A stretch of 64,000 nucleotides of DNA from Proteobacteria bacterium SG_bin5 (GCA_002083475.1 LWDI01000080.1:1-64000); one strand, 5' to 3'; positions 50,541-60,228 are shown, counted from the first letter of the stretch. Numbers and translations: made by a program. Notes: generated from the sequence alone by a model not told the origin.

Positions 50541-52972
50541 AACGGTAACTCCTGCTGGCTGGGGGGAAGAAGCTCGACGGCCCAGGCGCAGCCGCGATGC
50601 CGCAGCCATTCGGCCGCGAAGGCGGATGCCCCGTGCGTTTCGGTGATCTCGGCGATGCGGAGCTGGTCGGATTTCGACGATGCAGCGGCGAACGTCAGCG
50701 CGACCTCGCCCAGGCCCAGCTCGAACAGCCGGTTGCCGCGCCGTGACTGGCAGTAATAGTCGCGCTTCGGCGTCGCCCGGCTCAGTATCTCGATCTGGCG
50801 GGCGTTCAGCCCAAACCGCTCGTAGATGGCCGCGATCTGCGGTTCGGCCGCGCGCTCGTTCGGCAGGAAGATGCGCGTCGGGCAGCTTTCGATGATGGCT
50901 GGCGCAATGCTCGACGTTTCGATGTCCGCAAGGCTCTGCGTGGCGAACACGACGCTTGCGTTCTTCTTGCGCAGCGTCTTCAACCACTCGCGGAGCTGGG
51001 CCGCGAAGTCGGGGCTGTCGAGAACCAGCCAGCCCTCGTCGATGATGATGAGCGTGGGAGAGCCATCAAGCCGATCGCCGATCCGGTGGAATAGATAGGA
51101 CAGCACCGCAGCGGCTGATCCGGCGCCAACCAAACCCTCGGTCTCGAACGCTTGAACCGTCGCCTCGCCGATCCGCTCGGCTTCGGCGTCGAGCAGCCGG
51201 CCCCAGGTGCCGCCGATGCAGTATGGCGCGAGCGCCTGCTTGAGCGGCTGGCTCTGCAACAGCACGGCCAGGCCGGTCAGCGTCCGCTCCGCTACCGGCG
51301 CGGACGCCAGTGAGCCGAGCGCTGACCACAGATGTTCCTTGGCCTGCGGATCGACCGCCACGCCTTCGCTGGTCAGGATCGCCGCCAGCCATTCCGCCGC
51401 CCAGGCACGCTCCGCGGGATCGTGGATGCGCGCGAGCGGTTGAAGCTGCACGCCGTCGCCGGCCTCGTCGGCGAGCATCCCACCGAGATCCTGCCAGTCG
51501 CCGCCCATGCCGAGCGCGGCGGCGCGGATGCTGCCGCCGAAATCGAACGCGAAGACCTGGGCGTTCTCGTAGCGGCGGAACTGCATCGCTATCAGCGCGA
51601 GCAGTACGGACTTGCCGGCGCCGGTCGGGCCGACGATCAGCGTGTGGCCGACATCGCCGACGTGAAGGGAAAACCGGAACGGGGTCGAGCCTTCGGTCTT
51701 GCCATAGAGCAAGGGGGGAGCGCCGAAATGCTCGTCCCGTTCCGGCCCCGCCCATACCGCTGACAGGGGGATCAGGTGGGCGAGATTGATGGTGGAGATC
51801 GGGGGTTGGCGGACATTGGCGTAGGTGTGGCCGGGAAGTGAGCCGAGCCACGCTTCCACAGCGTTCATCCCCTCGGGGATGACGGTGAAATCGCGGCCCT
51901 GAATGACCTTCTCCACCAGCCGCAGCTTCTCGGCGGCGATGGCGGGATCGCGGTCCCACACCGTCACCGTCGCGGTGACGTAGGCCATGCCGGCATAGTC
52001 GGCGCCCAGCTCCTGCAGGGCGGTGTCGGCGTCGGCGGCCTTGTTCGAGGCGTCGCTGTCCAGCAGCGTGCTTGCCTCGTTGGTCATCACCTCTTTCAGG
52101 ATCGCCGCTACGCTCTTGCGCTTGGCGAACCACTGGCGACGGATACGGGTGAGCAGCTTGGTCGCGTCGGTCTTGTCGAGCATGATCGCGCGGGTGGACC
52201 AGCGATACTCGAAGGCGAGCCGGTTCAGCTCGTCGAGCAGACCGGGGAACGTGACGCTCGGGAAACCCGTGATCGTCAGCGTGCGGAGGTGATGGTCGCC
52301 GATCTTCGGTTCGAGCCCGCCGGTCAGCGGTTCATCGGCGAGAAGCGCGTCCAGGTGCATCGGCGTTTCTGGCACGCGCACGCGCTGTCGGCGGGTCGAG
52401 ATCGTGCTGTGGAGATAGGTCAGCGTCTCAGCGTCATCGAGCCAGCGGACCTCGGGTACGAAGCCTTCGACCAGATTCAGAACGCGGTCGCTGCGATCGG
52501 TGAAGCCTTTGAGCAGCTCCCACGGATCGACGCCGGTGGTCGAGCGGCCCTCGTAGAACCAGCCTTCCGCACGCGCGGCTTCCTCGGCCGGCGGCATCCA
52601 CAGCAGCGTCAGATAATAGGCGCTCTCGAAATGGGCGCCTTCCTCGCGGAACTGTTCACGGCGCTCCATATCGACCAGCGCCGAGACGGGATCGGGGAAC
52701 GCGGACTCGGGATAGTCGAGCGCGGGCGTGCGCTGCGCCTCGACGAAAATCGCCCAGCCCGATCCGAGCCGGCGGAGCGCGCTGTTCAATCGTGCGCTCG
52801 TCGCGACCAGCTCGGCCGGCGTCGCGCTGTCGAGATCGGGGCCGCGAAACCGCGCCGTGCGCTGGAATGCCCCGTCCTTGTTGAGCACCACGCCTTCGCC
52901 GACCAGCGCGGCCCAGGACAGGAAATCAGCGAGGCGCGCGGCCTTGCTGCGGTATTCGCGCAAGCTCATCAT
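50537..52972 (-). CDS. trbE: Conjugal transfer ATPase TrbE (VirB4-like)
   Basis: 811-residue ATPase at the base of the mating channel. Walker A is VGPTGAGKSVLLALI near 450 and Walker B LIIIDEGWLVL near 650, with FATQSLADIETS nearby as the sensor region. The N-terminal CagE/TrbE part (residues 1-200) is intact. Two ATGs at 52972 and 52969 overlap the trbD stop; a further ATG at 52984 would add four residues. Confidence 0.97.
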   Translation of the reverse strand: MMSLREYRSKAARLADFLSWAALVGEGVVLNKDGAFQRTARFRGPDLDSATPAELVATSARLNSALRRLGSGWAIFVEAQRTPALDYPESAFPDPVSALVDMERREQFREEGAHFESAYYLTLLWMPPAEEAARAEGWFYEGRSTTGVDPWELLKGFTDRSDRVLNLVEGFVPEVRWLDDAETLTYLHSTISTRRQRVRVPETPMHLDALLADEPLTGGLEPKIGDHHLRTLTITGFPSVTFPGLLDELNRLAFEYRWSTRAIMLDKTDATKLLTRIRRQWFAKRKSVAAILKEVMTNEASTLLDSDASNKAADADTALQELGADYAGMAYVTATVTVWDRDPAIAAEKLRLVEKVIQGRDFTVIPEGMNAVEAWLGSLPGHTYANVRQPPISTINLAHLIPLSAVWAGPERDEHFGAPPLLYGKTEGSTPFRFSLHVGDVGHTLIVGPTGAGKSVLLALIAMQFRRYENAQVFAFDFGGSIRAAALGMGGDWQDLGGMLADEAGDGVQLQPLARIHDPAERAWAAEWLAAILTSEGVAVDPQAKEHLWSALGSLASAPVAERTLTGLAVLLQSQPLKQALAPYCIGGTWGRLLDAEAERIGEATVQAFETEGLVGAGSAAAVLSYLFHRIGDRLDGSPTLIIIDEGWLVLDSPDFAAQLREWLKTLRKKNASVVFATQSLADIETSSIAPAIIESCPTRIFLPNERAAEPQIAAIYERFGLNARQIEILSRATPKRDYYCQSRRGNRLFELGLGEVALTFAAASSKSDQLRIAEITETHGASAFAAEWLRHRGCAWAVELLPPSQQELPL

Positions 52973-53238
52973 GGCTGCATCCATGTCGGGTAGCGGAGGT
53001 GGCGGCGGGCCACGTCCACGAATTGCGGGTCGCGCCGCGCCGCGCAGACCGAGAGCGCGTGGCCGATCGCCCAGATGACGAGGCCCGCGATCCAGAGGCG
53101 CAGGCCGAGGCCGATCGCACCCGCCAGCGTGCCGTTGACGATGGCGAGAGCCCGCGGCGCGCCACCGAGCAATATCGGCTCGGTCAACGCCCGATGGACG
53201 GGGGCATGGAAGCCCGCGATCGGCTCGCCGGCTTCCAT
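52969..53238 (-). CDS. trbD: Conjugal transfer protein TrbD (VirB3-like)
   Basis: 89-residue protein with two close membrane helices (about 35-52 and 52-66). It starts AGFHAPVHRALTEPILLGGAPR, the TrbD hallmark, and ends DPQFVDVARRHLRYP. Overlaps both neighbours. An inner-membrane partner of TrbE. Confidence 0.94.
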   Translation of the reverse strand: MEAGEPIAGFHAPVHRALTEPILLGGAPRALAIVNGTLAGAIGLGLRLWIAGLVIWAIGHALSVCAARRDPQFVDVARRHLRYPTWMQP

Positions 53239-53570
53239 CAGACGAGCGCCCCGCCGCCGAACGAGAAGAACGACAGGAAGAAGCTCGACGCGGCGAAGGC
53301 GATCGACAGGCCGAACACGATCTGGATCAGCCGGCGGAAGCCGCCCGACGTATCGCCGAACGCCAGCGTCAGGCCGGTTACGATAATGATGATGACCGCC
53401 ACGATCTTGGCCACCGGCCCCTCGATGCTTTCGAGGATCGACTGAAGCGGCGCTTCCCACGGCATTGACGATCCGCCCGCGTAAGCCGGCACGGCGAAGG
53501 TCAGTGCGATCACGCTGGCGGTGGCGGTGAGCATGGCGCGGCGTGCGCCATGCCGAATGGCATGGATCAT
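53238..53570 (-). CDS. trbC: Conjugal transfer pilin TrbC (VirB2-like)
   Basis: 110-residue precursor of the mating-pilus subunit. A signal sequence ends AYAGG near residue 32, then two hydrophobic helices (AKIVAVIIIIVTGLTLAF and FGLSIAFAASSFFLSFF) joined by the short polar DTSGGFRR loop, as in VirB2-type pilins. It overlaps trbB by 4 bp and trbD by one base. Confidence 0.94.
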   Translation of the reverse strand: MIHAIRHGARRAMLTATASVIALTFAVPAYAGGSSMPWEAPLQSILESIEGPVAKIVAVIIIIVTGLTLAFGDTSGGFRRLIQIVFGLSIAFAASSFFLSFFSFGGGALV

Positions 53571-54553
53571 TTGAGGTCTCCCGGTTGGGTGGTGGAAAGC
53601 GGAACGAGGCGGTAATCGCCGGTGGCGGGGTCGAGCCCCTCGACACGGGCCAGCTCGGCAAGGCGGCGGCCATGCCCGTCGCGGACCAGCACGGCGATCA
53701 GGTCGATGGTCTCGGCCAGCAGCACGCGCGGGACCGTGACGACGGCCTCCTGAATGAGCTGCTCCATGCGGCGGAGTGTGCCGAGCGCGGTCCCGGCGTG
53801 GATAGTGCCGACGCCGCCGGGGTGCCCCGTGCCCCAGGCTTTGAGGAGATCGAGCGCCTCGGCGCCGCGCACTTCGCCGATGGGGATGCGATCGGGGCGC
53901 AAGCGCAGGCTGGACCGGACAAGATCGGACAGCGAGACGACACCATCCTTCGTGCGCATCGCGACGAGGTTGGGCGCGGCGCATTGCAGCTCGCGCGTGT
54001 CCTCGATCAGAACGATGCGATCGGTGGTCTTGGCGACTTCGGCCAGCAGCGCGTTGACCAGCGTGGTCTTGCCGCTGCCGGTGCCACCAGCGACCAGGAT
54101 GTTGGCGCGGGCGACGACACCATCGCGCAGCGCGGCCGCCTCGGCGGCCGACATGATCCCGGCGGCCGCATAGTCGTCGAGCGTAAACACCGCTACGGCC
54201 GGCTTGCGGATGGCGAAGGCCGGAGCTGCGACGACGGGCGGCAACAGCCCCTCGAACCGCTCGCCACCTTCCGGCAGTTCGGCCGAGACGCGCGGAGACC
54301 TCGCATGGACCTCGACGCCGACGTGGTGCGCGACCAAGCGCACGATGCGCTCGCCATCGGCGGCGGCCAGCATCATGCCTGTGTCGGAAATCCCTTCGCC
54401 GAGCCGATCAACCCACAGCCGACCGTCTGGGTTCAGCATCACTTCAATAACCGCGGCATCATCGAGCCAGGCCGCGATCGACGGCCCCAACGCCGTGCGG
54501 AGCATCCGGGCGCCCCGCGACTTTGCTTCGGATCGGATCGGCTGGACGGTCAA
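53567..54553 (-). CDS. trbB: Conjugal transfer ATPase TrbB (VirB11-like)
   Basis: 328-residue hexameric ATPase. VIEVMLNPDGRLWVDRLGEG near residue 35 is the start of the N-terminal domain. Walker A is VAGGTGSGKTTLVNALLAE near 153 and the Asp box VLIEDTRELQ near 180, with RLRPDRIPIGEVRG and TGHPGGVGTIHAGT as the following conserved blocks. The family start SEAKSRGARML implies initiation upstream of the first in-frame ATG; I use TTG at 54553. It is the first Trb gene, and the two plus-strand genes upstream separate it from CopG. Confidence 0.94.
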   Translation of the reverse strand: MTVQPIRSEAKSRGARMLRTALGPSIAAWLDDAAVIEVMLNPDGRLWVDRLGEGISDTGMMLAAADGERIVRLVAHHVGVEVHARSPRVSAELPEGGERFEGLLPPVVAAPAFAIRKPAVAVFTLDDYAAAGIMSAAEAAALRDGVVARANILVAGGTGSGKTTLVNALLAEVAKTTDRIVLIEDTRELQCAAPNLVAMRTKDGVVSLSDLVRSSLRLRPDRIPIGEVRGAEALDLLKAWGTGHPGGVGTIHAGTALGTLRRMEQLIQEAVVTVPRVLLAETIDLIAVLVRDGHGRRLAELARVEGLDPATGDYRLVPLSTTQPGDLK

Positions 54554-54779
54554 GGACTGGCCCCTCAAGTGGACCGGGCGAACCGCCGCCCGGCTGTCGG
54601 GGCACATCAAGAGACGCAGAAACCAGGGCACTGCAACAGATAGCTGGCGACGTAGTAGAGGCGGCGGCACATACGGTGCTGAGGGCGAATTTGCTTAGGC
54701 GGACACTCGGCCTCCACGGCCTGCCCGATAATCGACTAGCAAGGATGATGGGCGAATCGGCAAAGCGACAACGGGCAGG

Positions 54780-55601
54780 ATGATGACAAGCTATTCAGAG
54801 GCAAACGGCGGGGCAGAGACTGAGGCATCCCTTTCAGTCGAGGCCCGCCCACGATGGTCGATCTGGATCGACATCGAGGGTTTCAGCAAGCTTTGGGAGG
54901 ATGGCGGGTTGGCCCTGGCGGGATTGCGCGCGCTGATGAGCGGCATCTACGCGATCGGCAACAAGGTCTATACCGATGATGGCGATCGGCTCTTCGCCCA
55001 CCAGTTCGGGGATGGCTTTGTTATCGTCGGCGATTTCCATGAGGAAGCGCTGGACCGCTGCGTCGCGATCGCTGTTGCACTCATGCGCCACGTCGCGACA
55101 TCGGGTTGCCTCGCCCGCGCCGCTGTCGCCGAGGGGGATTTTGCCGATTACTCGGGCTGCTGGCCCAAGGAAATCCGGCAAGAGATAGCAGACCTTCAGT
55201 CCAACGATACGGTGTCGCTCGGGAGCGGGATCATGACTTTATTGCCGGTGATGGGCACGGCCCTCATCAATGCCAACAAGCTCGACAGCGGCAATTGCAT
55301 CAAGGGCGCAGTGTTGACCATTGCATCGAAGGACGCGGGACGGATCGCCACGGGTTTTCCCCGCCGAGTGTCAGCAGCCGACAGCAGGCTCACGATGATC
55401 GATTGGGTTCATGCCACGTCCCCCATTATCGATGAGATCGTCGCCCAGTCGGGCTTCGGCGGAATGCCGGCCGCCGACATTGAGGCTGCCATCACCCGCT
55501 ATGTCGGACGGACGCCTACGCCGCCATCGGCATGGATAGCCGGCACCAGCGACTATGGCAGCCTGTCGAAACCGCTCGTGGAAGGCGGAGAGACGGTATG
55601 A
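54780..55601 (+). CDS. Class III nucleotidyl cyclase-like protein (Pycsar PycC-like candidate)
   Basis: 273-residue protein with the landmarks of a class III cyclase. D31 is in IDIEGFSKLWED (metal site 1) and D78 in HQFGDGFVIVGDF (metal site 2), 47 residues apart as in active cyclases (about 44). ARAAVAEGDFADYSG near 112 and MGTALINANKLDSG near 158 take the places of later catalytic strands. The usual Asn-x3-Arg transition-state pair is not clear. It has no membrane helix or sensor domain, as in stand-alone phage-defence cyclases. It lies on the strand opposite to the transfer operon and is coupled by ATGA to the next gene. Confidence 0.6.
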   Translation: MMTSYSEANGGAETEASLSVEARPRWSIWIDIEGFSKLWEDGGLALAGLRALMSGIYAIGNKVYTDDGDRLFAHQFGDGFVIVGDFHEEALDRCVAIAVALMRHVATSGCLARAAVAEGDFADYSGCWPKEIRQEIADLQSNDTVSLGSGIMTLLPVMGTALINANKLDSGNCIKGAVLTIASKDAGRIATGFPRRVSAADSRLTMIDWVHATSPIIDEIVAQSGFGGMPAADIEAAITRYVGRTPTPPSAWIAGTSDYGSLSKPLVEGGETV

Positions 55602-56032
55602 AGCCAGAGAAGACGCCCAAGATTCCGACAGCAGAAGAATTTGCGGCGTACAGGGGGGCGCATTGCCACCAGTTGTGGGCGCGGGTTGGTCCCGACTGGA
55701 CTTGCCCGAGCTGCAAGCGGTCGAAGTTCCAGATTCTCCGTTGGACGATGCGCTTCCCGCGCACGGCGGATCGCTTCGAGGACTGGATGGCCGGGCTGCA
55801 TGAGCATCATGACCATGCTCGCAGTTGGGACGGCATCGGTGTTGCTCGGTTTCAACCGACGGTCCTCTGCGATCAGTGCAATGCTGCGGACGGTGCAGCG
55901 AAGCGACGGCTGAAATTGCCTGATAACTTTTCATTCTCTCCTGCGGAAATCGCACAATTCGTCACGGCAACTCCACATGGAAAGCATGTGATCGATCTGG
56001 AACTGGCGGAGCGCATTTACATATCTCTTTAG
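55598..56032 (+). CDS. Zinc-binding HNH-like protein coupled to the cyclase-like gene
   Basis: 144-residue protein. C36-P-S-C39 and C91-D-Q-C94 form a probable zinc site. Between them, H68-E-H70-H71-D72-H73 and the N95 right after C94 resemble an HNH/His-Me-finger nuclease, although the last metal histidine of the standard motif is not evident. CNAADGAAKRRL and FSFSPAEIAQF follow, with no membrane helix. Coupled translation (ATGA) suggests it works with the cyclase-like protein, perhaps as its effector. I know no family name for it, and cleavage activity is inference. Confidence 0.55.
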   Translation: MKPEKTPKIPTAEEFAAYRGAHCHQLWARVGPDWTCPSCKRSKFQILRWTMRFPRTADRFEDWMAGLHEHHDHARSWDGIGVARFQPTVLCDQCNAADGAAKRRLKLPDNFSFSPAEIAQFVTATPHGKHVIDLELAERIYISL

Positions 56033-56042
56033 GCCGCAGGCC

Positions 56043-56468
56043 CTAATCGCTGTCAGTCGAGGCGCGCGGGCCAATATCTTCGGGAATCTCGTCGAGCAAA
56101 CTCTTGCCGCTCGCGTAACGCCGGCCGAGCGTTTCGATGAACCCTTCGTAGCGCTTGCGCCCCTTCACCTGGGCCGCCGCCTGATCCTCGTCGGGCAGCG
56201 GCGGCGTCACGGACAGCCAGAAGCGGACAAACAGCGCCAGCGCTTCGGTCGAGAGGCCCGTGTTGCGCTCAAGTCGCTGGAGCTGACGCGACAGGCGGTC
56301 GAGCCGGCGGGCGAACGCAGCCTCCATCCGGTCAGCACCGTCCGGCGACAGATAGGACGCCACCGCCGCCTCTACGATCGCCGACCGCGAGATGCGCCGC
56401 CGGATCGCCAACTCGTCGATCTGCTTGGCGAGCACGGGCGGAAAATAGACATTGAGCCGGACGCGCAT
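56043..56468 (-). CDS. Ribbon-helix-helix (CopG-like) regulator of the transfer operon
   Basis: 141-residue protein that starts VRLNVYFPPVLAKQIDELA and has RRRISRSAIVEAAVASYLS, a ribbon-helix-helix DNA-binding domain. A helical C-terminal part follows (ALALFVRFWLSVTPPLPDED). It lies 9 bp after traG. In related elements this gene lies next to trbB; here the cyclase and HNH-like genes interrupt that link. Confidence 0.9.
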   Translation of the reverse strand: MRVRLNVYFPPVLAKQIDELAIRRRISRSAIVEAAVASYLSPDGADRMEAAFARRLDRLSRQLQRLERNTGLSTEALALFVRFWLSVTPPLPDEDQAAAQVKGRKRYEGFIETLGRRYASGKSLLDEIPEDIGPRASTDSD

Positions 56469-56477
56469 GATCGTCTC

Positions 56478-58451
56478 CTACAGCTCGATGCCGTCGCCGG
56501 GATCGAGCGATGCCTGCCGCGCGAGGCCCTGCATCCGGCGACGCACGGCCGCCTGTCGCGCCGCATCGTCCTGCTCGTCATCGACGATCGCGAACTCCTG
56601 GGCGGGCGGCGGCGATGCTTCGGGCGCAATAGCGACATGCTCGGGCAGTTCGGGCTCGCGGCGTAGCCCGCCATTGGCGGCATCTTCCTGCGCCCGGACG
56701 ATCCGCGCCACGTCGCCCGGATCGGCGGTGGCGGCGCGCCCGGTCCAGTCATCGGGCCGCGCCGGGCCTGCGGGCGGCTTGGGCGCGTCCGTGATCCGCT
56801 CGGACAGGCGGCGGTCCTGAAAGTAACGTGCCTTCTTCGCCCGGATCGGATGAACGCCCGCCACCATCACGATCTCGTCGTCGGGCGGGAGCTGCATCAC
56901 CTCGCCGGGGGTGAGGAGTTGGCGCGCGGTCTCGGAGCGCGACACCATCAGATGCCCGAGCCAGGGTGAGAGGCGATGGCCGGCATAGTTCTTCATCGCG
57001 CGCATCTCGGTCGCAGTGCCGAGTGCGTCCGACACGCGCTTGGCGGTGCGCTCGTCGTTGGTGGCGAAACTCACCCGAACATGGCAATTGTCGAGGATCG
57101 CATTGTTCGGCCCGTAAGCCTTCTCGATCTGATTGAGCGACTGCGCGATCAGGAACGCCTTGAGGCGATAGCCCGCCATGAACGCGAGCGCGGACTCGAA
57201 GAAGTCGAGGCGGCCGAGCGCGGGAAACTCGTCGAGCATCAAGAGCACGCGATGGCGGTTGCCCTTTGGCGTCAGTTCCTCGGTCAGCCGGCGCCCGATC
57301 TGGTTGAGGATGAGGCGGATGAGCGGTTTGGTCCGCGAGATGTCGCTAGGCGGCACGACCAGATAGAGGGTCGCCGGCGTCGTGCCCTCCACCAGATCCG
57401 ATATGCGCCACTGGCAGGCCCGCGTGACCTGCGCGACGACAGGATCGCGATAGAGACCAAGGAAAGACATGGCCGTGCTCAGCACGCCCGATCGCTCGTT
57501 GTCCGACTTGTTCAGCAACTCGCGCGCCGCGCTGGCGACCACCGGATGCACGCCGGCTTCGCCCAAGTGCGGCGTCGCCATCATCGCGGCCAGCGTCTGC
57601 TCGATCGTGCGCGAGGGATCAGAGAGGAAAGAGGCCACGCCGGCCAGAGTCTTGTCAGGCTCGGCGTAGAGGACATGAAGGATCGCGCCGACCAACAGGG
57701 AGTGCGATGTTTTCTCCCAGTGGTTCCGACGCTCGAGACTGCCTTCGGGATCGACCAGCACGTCGGCGACATTCTGCACGTCGCGCACTTCCCACTGACC
57801 GCGCCGCACCTCCAGCAATGGGTTGTAGGCGGCCGACGCGGCATTGGTCGGGTCGAACAGCAGCACGCGGCCATGCCGCGACCGGAAGCCGGCCGTGAGC
57901 TGCCAGTTCTCGCCCTTGATGTCGTGAACGATCGCCGAGCCCGGCCATGTCAGCAGCGACGGGATGACCAGCCCGACGCCCTTGCCCGAACGAGTCGGCG
58001 CGAAGCACAACACATGCTCGGGGCCGTCGTGGCGGAGGTAGTCGCGGCCAAGCTTCCCCAGCACTACGCCATCGGCGCCGAGCAATCCGGCGGCGCGGAC
58101 TTCCTTGTCGCTCGCCCAGCGCGCCGAGCCGTAGGTCTCGGCGTTCTTCAGCTCGCGGGCGCGCCACACCGACATGCCGATGGCGACGGCGATCGAAATG
58201 AAGCCACCCGACGCAGCGATGAATGCGCCGGTCTGGAAGATGGCCGGCGCATAGGCGTCGAACGAAAACCACCACCAGAAGAAGGCCGGCGGCGGATAGA
58301 CCGGCCAGTCGCCAACTATGAACCACGGCGCACCCAGCTCGGGCTGGTAGGACAGGGCCGCGGCCGCCCACTGCGTCGCGCCCCACACACCGGCGAGCAC
58401 GATCAGGAACACGGTGATGACCTGGCCCCAGAGGATTTTCGTCGCGGACAT
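56478..58451 (-). CDS. traG: Conjugal coupling protein TraG (VirD4-like)
   Basis: 657-residue ATPase that brings the relaxase-DNA complex to the channel. Two or three N-terminal membrane helices (about 6-32 and 70-95). Walker A APTRSGKGVGLVIPSL near 150, FDPTNAASAAYNPL near 200, Walker B LLMLDEFPALGRLDFFE near 410 and the late block TFATNDERTAKRV. The C-terminal tail (from 575) is charged and variable. It follows the relaxase gene by 19 bp. Confidence 0.96.
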   Translation of the reverse strand: MSATKILWGQVITVFLIVLAGVWGATQWAAAALSYQPELGAPWFIVGDWPVYPPPAFFWWWFSFDAYAPAIFQTGAFIAASGGFISIAVAIGMSVWRARELKNAETYGSARWASDKEVRAAGLLGADGVVLGKLGRDYLRHDGPEHVLCFAPTRSGKGVGLVIPSLLTWPGSAIVHDIKGENWQLTAGFRSRHGRVLLFDPTNAASAAYNPLLEVRRGQWEVRDVQNVADVLVDPEGSLERRNHWEKTSHSLLVGAILHVLYAEPDKTLAGVASFLSDPSRTIEQTLAAMMATPHLGEAGVHPVVASAARELLNKSDNERSGVLSTAMSFLGLYRDPVVAQVTRACQWRISDLVEGTTPATLYLVVPPSDISRTKPLIRLILNQIGRRLTEELTPKGNRHRVLLMLDEFPALGRLDFFESALAFMAGYRLKAFLIAQSLNQIEKAYGPNNAILDNCHVRVSFATNDERTAKRVSDALGTATEMRAMKNYAGHRLSPWLGHLMVSRSETARQLLTPGEVMQLPPDDEIVMVAGVHPIRAKKARYFQDRRLSERITDAPKPPAGPARPDDWTGRAATADPGDVARIVRAQEDAANGGLRREPELPEHVAIAPEASPPPAQEFAIVDDEQDDAARQAAVRRRMQGLARQASLDPGDGIEL

Positions 58452-58470
58452 GGAAGTCTCCTTGGGTTCG

Positions 58471-60228
58471 CTAGAGGCCGAGGCCGCGCTTGCGGCCCAT
58501 CATCAGGTCGAGCCCGCCGCCGTCGCGAACGACGCCGGACACCTGACGGCCGAGCTGCTGTTCGAGGGCGCTCGCCCAGGGCACGAGGCGAAAGCCGAGT
58601 CCGTCGTCGATCATGGCGAACCGGCCGGAGGCGAGCGCGAGACGCTGGCGGACGACACCGGCGATCTTCTCGCCGGCTTGCGTCGGCCGGTAGGAAAGCC
58701 CGGTCTCGCCGGCAATCTTCGCCCCAACCGCATCCAGCTCGCGGCGCCGCAGCGTGTCGATCAGGCCGCGCTCGAACACGGTCCGTTCGCCATAGCGCCG
58801 GGCCAGCCCCTCGCGGACGAGATGATCGGTGCGGGCGTCCATCGCGCGGCGCACCTCGGCGCCAAACCCGCCGTCCGCGACGCCGGCGCCGCGCTCGATC
58901 AGCCGATGGTCGAGCCAGGTCGCGCCGGGTGCCATCACCTGCGCGGCGAGGTCGAGGTCCGACCGGGTAGCGAGGATCAGGGTCGGCTTCGGCTCGCCTG
59001 GCTTGCCGATCGCGCGCAGTTCGACGATCCCGCCGAGCGGCGGGCTGTGCTCCAGCGCCTCGATACCGGGCAGCCGGACATGATGGCTGCACCCATCCGT
59101 CCCGTCGATCACGGCATAGGCCGCGCCGGTCAGCTCGTCGTGCAACCCCTTGTCGATAAGACGGCCAACGATCGGCTTCTCGGGCGCCCCGCTGACGACC
59201 GCGTAGCTGTCGAGCGGCCGGTCTTGTCCGTGATCCCTCAACGCTTGGCCGATGGTGCGGATGATGTCGCCCCGCGTAGCCAGTTCGCGCAGCTTGGCTT
59301 GCGCCCCCTCCGCAACCGCCCATTGACCGGGCTCGCCCTCGGCGGCGAGCCCCATCGTCTCCAGATGCTGCAAGCGGCCCACCATCAGGCGGCGAAGCCG
59401 CGGGTCATCCGGGCCGGGCCGATCGGGACGCAGGTCGATGACGCCCAGCTCGTCGGCCGCGCGGCCGATCTCGGTGTCGAGCCGGGTCCAGCGTTCGGCC
59501 GTCACCTCGCGGTCGAGCGCGCGCTGCACCTCATGCTCGGGCTTCGGTCCCAGCTCGGCGAAGGCCAGCTCCTCGGCGCGTGAGCGCAAGCCGTGGCTGA
59601 TGTAGTCGCGCGCCATGACGAGATCAGCGCCCTGATCGGTAACGCCGCGCACGAGCAGATGGACATGCGGGTTGTCGGTATTCCAGTGATCGACGGCGAC
59701 CCAATCGAGCCGCGTCCCCAGGTCCGCCTCCATCTGGCGCACGAGGTCGCGGGTATATTCGCGAAGGTCGGTCAGCTCGCCGGCGTCCTCGGGCGAGACG
59801 ATGATGCGGAAATGATGCCGGTCGTCCTTACAGTGCTCGGCGAACGCGCGGTCGTCGGCGCGATCGGACTCGGCGTCGAACATGCGCGTCGGTGAACCGT
59901 CGCGGGTCACGCCCTCGCGCTTCAGATAAGCGACGTGCGCGGACAGCGGCGCCATGCGTCGTCCCCCGATGCGGTGGCGGACGGGTAGCGCCTTTACCAG
60001 CACGCGCCGGCCCGAGCCGAATAGCCGGCTGCGCGCGAAGGCAGTGCGGCCTTTCCCGAAGCTCGACTGGCCGCGCCGGCGGGAGCCACCCCAGCCGTCA
60101 CGCTGGCTCCCGCCGCTCATCGCGGCGACGCGCAGCACCTCGGCGACCAGGCCGCGCGCATTGCGGCCTTGCGCCTTGCTGCGTTTGGCCTTGCCCGGCC
60201 GGACGCGGAACTCGCGCTTCTCGCTCAT
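58471..60228 (-). CDS. MOBP-type relaxase, VirD2/DUF3363 family
   Basis: 585-residue DNA-nicking enzyme that starts transfer at oriT. The relaxase domain (about 80-260) has HVAYLKREG near 98, FRIIVSPEDAGEL near 140, and the metal triad VDHWNTDNPHVHLLVRG near 182 with its His-x-His. The DUF3363 extension runs from about 265 to the end. The Lys/Arg-rich N-terminus (RPGKAKRSKAQGR) fits DNA contacts. The 238-bp gap upstream contains a candidate oriT. Confidence 0.95.
   Translation of the reverse strand: MSEKREFRVRPGKAKRSKAQGRNARGLVAEVLRVAAMSGGSQRDGWGGSRRRGQSSFGKGRTAFARSRLFGSGRRVLVKALPVRHRIGGRRMAPLSAHVAYLKREGVTRDGSPTRMFDAESDRADDRAFAEHCKDDRHHFRIIVSPEDAGELTDLREYTRDLVRQMEADLGTRLDWVAVDHWNTDNPHVHLLVRGVTDQGADLVMARDYISHGLRSRAEELAFAELGPKPEHEVQRALDREVTAERWTRLDTEIGRAADELGVIDLRPDRPGPDDPRLRRLMVGRLQHLETMGLAAEGEPGQWAVAEGAQAKLRELATRGDIIRTIGQALRDHGQDRPLDSYAVVSGAPEKPIVGRLIDKGLHDELTGAAYAVIDGTDGCSHHVRLPGIEALEHSPPLGGIVELRAIGKPGEPKPTLILATRSDLDLAAQVMAPGATWLDHRLIERGAGVADGGFGAEVRRAMDARTDHLVREGLARRYGERTVFERGLIDTLRRRELDAVGAKIAGETGLSYRPTQAGEKIAGVVRQRLALASGRFAMIDDGLGFRLVPWASALEQQLGRQVSGVVRDGGGLDLMMGRKRGLGL

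Noticed and set aside
56976..58970. Plus-strand open frame of about 660 codons opposite traG and the relaxase
   Set aside because: Antisense to coupling protein and relaxase with conserved Walker and His motifs; no family pattern of its own.
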